Positions 62,430-64,000 of a DNA stretch of 64,000 bases are shown here, in pieces. Location: assembly GCA_025936045.1 (NCBI GenBank), contig JAICUB010000026.1:29719-93718 (forward strand). Direction: 5' to 3'. Under the pieces are notes generated by a model. The model did not search any database. It worked only from the letters and a program-made list of their open reading frames with translations, and was not told the DNA's origin. The DNA comes from Polyangiaceae bacterium (GTDB taxonomy: Bacteria > Myxococcota_A > Polyangia > Polyangiales > Polyangiaceae). Position 1 is the first letter of the stretch, and each line of letters starts with the position of its first letter. The position numbers were made by a program, and so were the translations under genes.

Positions 62430-64000
62430 TCACTGGATCGTGATGTTGTAGTCCGTCGTGGTCCAGGTGTCGCCGCTGTACACCTCGAAGCCGGTCTGAA
62501 TGCCAAGCAGGTACGAGCTGTTCGACAGCCCGGCGTAGCCATGACTTGCGGCGTCTTTGAAGTACTGAAGGAGGTCGTAGTTGCTTACGGAATTCTTGCT
62601 ACCTGAGGCCGCGACCCAGTAGCTGACGACGCTTTCATTGGTACCGTTTGTCCCCAAATACGCCGTTCGGCCATCCACAGCCGCTCCAGACCCCTGGCCG
62701 TTTTGTTTGAGGGGATCCTTTCCAGTATTGCCGATCCAAATCATCAATTCAGTACTCGGCACGGTGGGGTTCGCCGAATTTCCGAACCACACATCGTACA
62801 CCGCGTCACCGGTACCGCCCATCGCGAACGACCAGCTGCTCTTCACCGACGTGAGCTGGCTGATCTGCTTGGCCTGCTTGTACGGTCCGTAGAACTGAAT
62901 GCCGTCGTGACCCGGCCCCCAACCGCTGATCACGGCGGGGAAGGAGCCGGGGCTGTTGGAGGACTGGAAGCCACTGCCCGCCTTGTAGACGAAGCCAACG
63001 CCTCCGGAGGTCGCGCTGACCTGCATCGTCATCGGGTTCCCGTTCGACGGGAACGGCGCGCTCTGCACCGCATAGCCGTTGATGCCGTTCACGGCTTGCG
63101 GCTGCTGGTTGTTCCACGTCGGGCCGTACGCGCCCGTGGCCACGACCGGATTCGGCGCAGTCATGAGCGGCACGATGCTCTTGATGCAGAAATCATAGGC
63201 GTGCGTGATGCTGTCCGGGAAGAAGGCGATCTTCACGTCGGTGAGATTGGCCGGATCGACGGGGTGTCGAGTGCTGGCGTTGTTCGCCAGTACCGAGTCG
63301 GTAAAGAGCGCGTTGTAGGTGATCGTGCCCGAGCTCGGCACGCCGGGGACGGTGATGCCCGGAGCGTCCTTGGTCTGCGAATCCAGATCCGTCGACGTGG
63401 GATATTCGAGGTTGAGAATCATACCTCCGCTGCCCTTGCCGGTCGAGCCCGGCGCCAGGGTGACCGCGAAGCCGACCAGTTTACTCGCGTCCCACGTGCC
63501 TGGCGTCGCCGTGTCGCCGGGCGGTCCGGAGTTGACCTTGAAGCCGATGCCGGCATACGAGCCCGACCCCGTACCCATCGTGCCGCTCAGGCACATGGCG
63601 TTTGCGGTCGAGTTCCACGGAATCGCACCGGTGCCCTTCTTGTCACTGCCCTGGCAGCTATTGTTGTTGTCGGAGCCATCGCTGTAGCAGTACCAAGAGC
63701 CCTTGATGCCCCAGGTGTTGTTACAGACGTAACCCGAAGCATCCATGTTGATGGTGCTCGTGTTCGTGTTCGAGCAGCCGGGGATCGTGCTGCCACTGCC
63801 GGCCATGCCGGTGCTACCCGCCATGCCGATGGCGCCGCCACCGCCCGCCATGCCGACGGTGCCGCCGCCACCCGCCATGCCGACGGTGCCGCCGCCACCC
63901 GCCATGCCGACGGTGCCGCCGGTGCTGGTCGTGCCGCCGGTGCTGGTCGTGCCGCCGGTGCTGGTCGTGCCGCCGGTGCTGGTCGTGCCGCCGGTGCTGG
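62430..64000 (-). CDS. Glycoside hydrolase family 12 endoglucanase, N-terminus beyond the window
   Basis: The frame stays open to the window edge, so the signal peptide lies beyond it. Visible are TSTGGT and MAGGGGTVG repeats forming a linker, then a GH12 jelly-roll domain. STELMIWIGNTG contains the family nucleophile Glu, and LLGIQTGFEVYSGD contains the acid/base Glu. A typical GH12 end TWTTTDYNITIQ closes the protein. Family members are retaining endo-beta-1,4-glucanases or xyloglucanases. An ATG at 63905 is inside the linker and is not the real start. It belongs to the hydrolytic set with GH8 and CE15 in this window. Confidence 0.88.
   Translation of the reverse strand, partial: STGGTTSTGGTTSTGGTTSTGGTTSTGGTVGMAGGGGTVGMAGGGGTVGMAGGGGAIGMAGSTGMAGSGSTIPGCSNTNTSTINMDASGYVCNNTWGIKGSWYCYSDGSDNNNSCQGSDKKGTGAIPWNSTANAMCLSGTMGTGSGSYAGIGFKVNSGPPGDTATPGTWDASKLVGFAVTLAPGSTGKGSGGMILNLEYPTSTDLDSQTKDAPGITVPGVPSSGTITYNALFTDSVLANNASTRHPVDPANLTDVKIAFFPDSITHAYDFCIKSIVPLMTAPNPVVATGAYGPTWNNQQPQAVNGINGYAVQSAPFPSNGNPMTMQVSATSGGVGFVYKAGSGFQSSNSPGSFPAVISGWGPGHDGIQFYGPYKQAKQISQLTSVKSSWSFAMGGTGDAVYDVWFGNSANPTVPSTELMIWIGNTGKDPLKQNGQGSGAAVDGRTAYLGTNGTNESVVSYWVAASGSKNSVSNYDLLQYFKDAASHGYAGLSNSSYLLGIQTGFEVYSGDTWTTTDYNITIQ
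63825..63905. repeat. 27-bp repeats coding MAGGGGTVG
   Basis: Three consecutive copies of a 27-base unit, with small changes, encode MAGGGGTVG/MAGGGGAIG in the GH12 linker. Confidence 0.82.
63913..64000. repeat. 18-bp tandem repeats coding TSTGGT
   Basis: Four identical 18-base units (63913-63930, 63931-63948, 63949-63966, 63967-63984) and the start of a fifth that runs to the window edge. They encode Thr-Ser-Thr-Gly-Gly-Thr in the GH12 linker. Confidence 0.92.

Overview
The window is GC-rich chromosomal DNA from what looks like a Deltaproteobacterium-type member of Myxococcota, most likely a polyangial (Sorangium-like) myxobacterium. This is inferred, not proved. The supporting signs are the codon bias towards G/C in third positions, many lipoproteins with long Gly/Ala/Ser linkers, a cysteine-repeat surface lipoprotein, bacterial mevalonate-pathway genes, and secreted polysaccharide hydrolases beside a complete Gram-negative outer-membrane TamA/TamB pair. 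No rRNA, tRNA, CRISPR array, insertion sequence, integrase or prophage gene was seen.

Layout. 1-6728 (+): the end of a fatty-acid hydroxylase-type gene, then a tightly overlapping sugar-activation operon. It holds a CDP-glycerol-transferase-like protein, an SpsF-type cytidylyltransferase, split transketolase N and C subunits, a class III aminotransferase, an SDR and a KdsC-like HAD phosphatase, and ends at a hairpin. 6776-7414: a 1-Cys peroxiredoxin with its own terminator. 7579-10331: two cysteine-containing surface lipoproteins. 10344-25746 (-): the division and cell-wall (dcw) cluster, read from a promoter and MraZ boxes as mraZ-rsmH-ftsL-ftsI-murE-murF-mraY-ftsW-murG-murC-ftsQ-ftsA-ftsZ; murD, murB and ddl are not in it. 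26070-30568: tatA, a diheme cytochrome c/rhodanese lipoprotein, a CE15 glucuronoyl esterase and a GH8 glycanase. 30645-38160 (-): tamB, tamA and a small lipoprotein.

38392-50139: mostly housekeeping and regulatory genes (metallophosphatase, rsmE, a methyltransferase, an OmpR-type response regulator, a VWA-like lipoprotein, uvrC with an internal 21-bp repeat array, a VanW protein, a TetR regulator and a DUF882 peptidase-like protein). 50372-57278: an isoprenoid locus with class II HMG-CoA reductase, mevalonate kinase, diphosphomevalonate decarboxylase, phosphomevalonate kinase, a polyprenyl diphosphate synthase and type 2 IPP isomerase; only HMG-CoA synthase and thiolase are missing from the set. 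57339-59048: a small repeat protein, a GAF/coiled-coil protein and a CheY-like receiver. 59137-64000: three large repeat-bearing lipoprotein or secreted genes, the last a GH12 endoglucanase cut by the window edge.

How they fit together: the dcw cluster, TamAB and the glycan operon build the envelope; the mevalonate genes supply IPP/DMAPP and prenyl diphosphates for lipid carriers and terpenoids; GH8, CE15, GH12 and a carbohydrate-binding-like lipoprotein suggest a cell that attacks plant cell-wall polysaccharides. The candidates most worth follow-up are the CMP-sugar operon with a split transketolase and the in-frame repeat arrays placed inside folded domains (UvrC and the lipoprotein at 59137-60519).
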